From Fidelibacterota bacterium (GTDB lineage: Bacteria > Fidelibacterota > Marinisomatia > Marinisomatales > UBA1611), in contig DQOT01000052.1 of the NCBI GenBank assembly GCA_015658495.1, forward strand, positions 1 through 5,860: a DNA stretch of 5,860 nt, written 5' to 3'. Of the stretch, positions 4,875 through 5,860 are shown piece after piece. The notes under the pieces were generated by a model. The model was given only the letters and a program-made list of their open reading frames with translations. It did no database searches and was not told the origin of the DNA. Numbering within the stretch: position 1 is the stretch's first letter; each line of letters begins with the position of its first letter. The position numbers and the translations under genes were made by a program.

Positions 4875-5860
4875 ATGTATATATCTGAATTAAAAATGCA
4901 TGGCTTCAAATCTTTTGCCAATAAGGAAGTCATGAAACTCGGTCAGGGTATCACCACCGTTGTGGGTCCAAATGGCTGCGGCAAGACCAATATTGTCGAT
5001 GCCATCCGGTGGGTGTTGGGTGAACAAAAATACAGTGTCCTTCGCAGCGGCAAAATGGAGGATGTGATCTTTAACGGTGCCGAAGGTACTAAGCCGCTGG
5101 GCGTTTGCGAAGTTTCCATGACCGTCCACAATAACGCTGGAAAACTTCCGATTGAATATAATGATATTGAAATTGCTCGTCGAATATATCGAAGTGGGGA
5201 ATCGGAATATTACCTGAACAAAACCCAGTGCCGATTGAAAGATATTATGGATCTTTTTGTGGATACGGGCATGGGCTCGGATGCCTATTCAGTTATTGAA
5301 TTGAAAATGATCGAGCAAATCTTATCAGAGACAGGTGATGATCGCCGGAAAATGTTCGAAGAGGCTGCAGGAATCCATAAATACAGAACCCAGCGGAAAT
5401 CCACTTTAAGGAAATTTGAAATCACCCATACGGATCTGGAACGAATCAAGGATATCATTGCAGAAGTGGAACAAAAAGTTCACCATCTTGGGCTCCAACT
5501 CAAACGATTCCAACGCCATGCAACCTTAACCGAAACACTTGAGTTCAAGGACCTGGAATTGGCATTTCTTCAGGTTCATCGCTATCGATCCATCGCAGCA
5601 CCGCTCCAGGCACGGATCCAGGAATTCCGCCACCTTCGGGAATCAAAAACATCCGAATCTTCAATTCATGAAAAAGAATTAAAGCAATTTCAATCTGCCT
5701 ATAAATCACAGGAAGCAGAACTAAAGGAAATGCAATCGACATTGTCTGAACTCAATGAAAATAGAGAAGGCCTTCGAAATAAAATTTTGGTCTGGACAGA
5801 ACAAGGTCGCGGCGCATTATTAACGGTGGATCGTCTTGAACGGGAAAGGGGCACCAATAT
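4875..5860 (+). CDS. smc: Chromosome segregation/condensation ATPase SMC, 3' truncated by the window edge
   Basis: SMC is the core ATPase of the bacterial condensin complex with ScpA and ScpB, which loops and compacts the nucleoid. 328 residues are visible of a protein usually about 1,150-1,200 long, and the frame is open to the right edge. The start MYISELKMHGFKSFANKE is classical for the family. Walker A is GPNGCGKT (31-38), followed by NIVDAIRWVLGEQ. R57 in VLRSGKMEDVIFNG corresponds to the conserved head arginine. YYLNKTQCRLKDI and FVDTGMGSDAYSVIE lead to the position of the Q-loop glutamine, where this protein has Leu143 (IELKM instead of I-x-Q-G). RRKMFEEAAGIHKY (157-170) closes the N-terminal head lobe. 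From about 171 the sequence is charged and heptad-like, the beginning of the first coiled-coil arm. Signature motif, Walker B and hinge lie beyond the window. No clear Shine-Dalgarno site precedes the ATG. Confidence 0.95.
   Translation, partial: MYISELKMHGFKSFANKEVMKLGQGITTVVGPNGCGKTNIVDAIRWVLGEQKYSVLRSGKMEDVIFNGAEGTKPLGVCEVSMTVHNNAGKLPIEYNDIEIARRIYRSGESEYYLNKTQCRLKDIMDLFVDTGMGSDAYSVIELKMIEQILSETGDDRRKMFEEAAGIHKYRTQRKSTLRKFEITHTDLERIKDIIAEVEQKVHHLGLQLKRFQRHATLTETLEFKDLELAFLQVHRYRSIAAPLQARIQEFRHLRESKTSESSIHEKELKQFQSAYKSQEAELKEMQSTLSELNENREGLRNKILVWTEQGRGALLTVDRLERERGTN

Noticed and set aside
4796..4888. 30-codon frame just before and overlapping the smc start
   Set aside because: Short, no recognisable features and no ribosome-binding site; too weak to list as a gene.
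1..5860. CRISPR arrays, tRNA or rRNA genes, transposases, toxin-antitoxin or known defence genes
   Set aside because: No regularly spaced repeats, no cloverleaf or rRNA-like segments and no matching protein motifs were found on either strand.

Overview
This window carries a compact, all plus-strand stretch of bacterial chromosome. It looks like a member of the FCB superphylum (Bacteroidetes/Chlorobi relatives), possibly Candidatus Marinimicrobia or a similar uncultured lineage. The taxonomic hints are the SMC variant with IELK where most bacterial SMCs have a Q-loop glutamine, the GPEGDF form of the RsmE SAM loop, moderate GC, non-ATG starts and mostly weak Shine-Dalgarno sites. The placement is inference, not something the sequence proves.

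Left part (1-2734): five genes packed with stop/start overlaps and apparently forming one transcription unit. They are the 3' part of folK (folate biosynthesis), a deoxynucleoside kinase starting at a TTG that overlaps the folK stop, a 59-codon small membrane-anchored protein that is easy to miss, a four-helix DoxX-family membrane protein, and a zinc-lobe NAD(P)H-dependent alcohol dehydrogenase/quinone oxidoreductase-like enzyme. The first two make cofactor or nucleotide precursors. The last two form a possible membrane/redox pair.

Middle part (2735-4243): a very AT-rich island (about 25 % GC over 2761-2940) carries a perfect 11-bp inverted repeat and a doubtful 69-codon reading frame. It leads into a small exported beta-barrel-like protein whose stop overlaps the GTG start of rsmE (16S rRNA m3U1498 methyltransferase).

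Right part (4244-5860): an imperfect palindromic repeat of the 'CGAAGAACACGAAGG' type fills the gap between rsmE and a HIT-family (HinT-like) nucleotide hydrolase. A 193-base gap follows with only a doubtful 36-codon membrane peptide. The window ends inside smc, the chromosome condensation ATPase, of which 328 residues (head N-lobe plus the first part of the coiled coil) are visible.

Most genes are ordinary housekeeping genes. I do not see a clear undescribed defence, mobile or biosynthetic system. The points most worth a second look are the unnoticed small gene at 1102-1281, the palindromic repeat at 4251-4320, the AT-rich island with its inverted repeat, and the active-site substitutions in the dehydrogenase and SMC.
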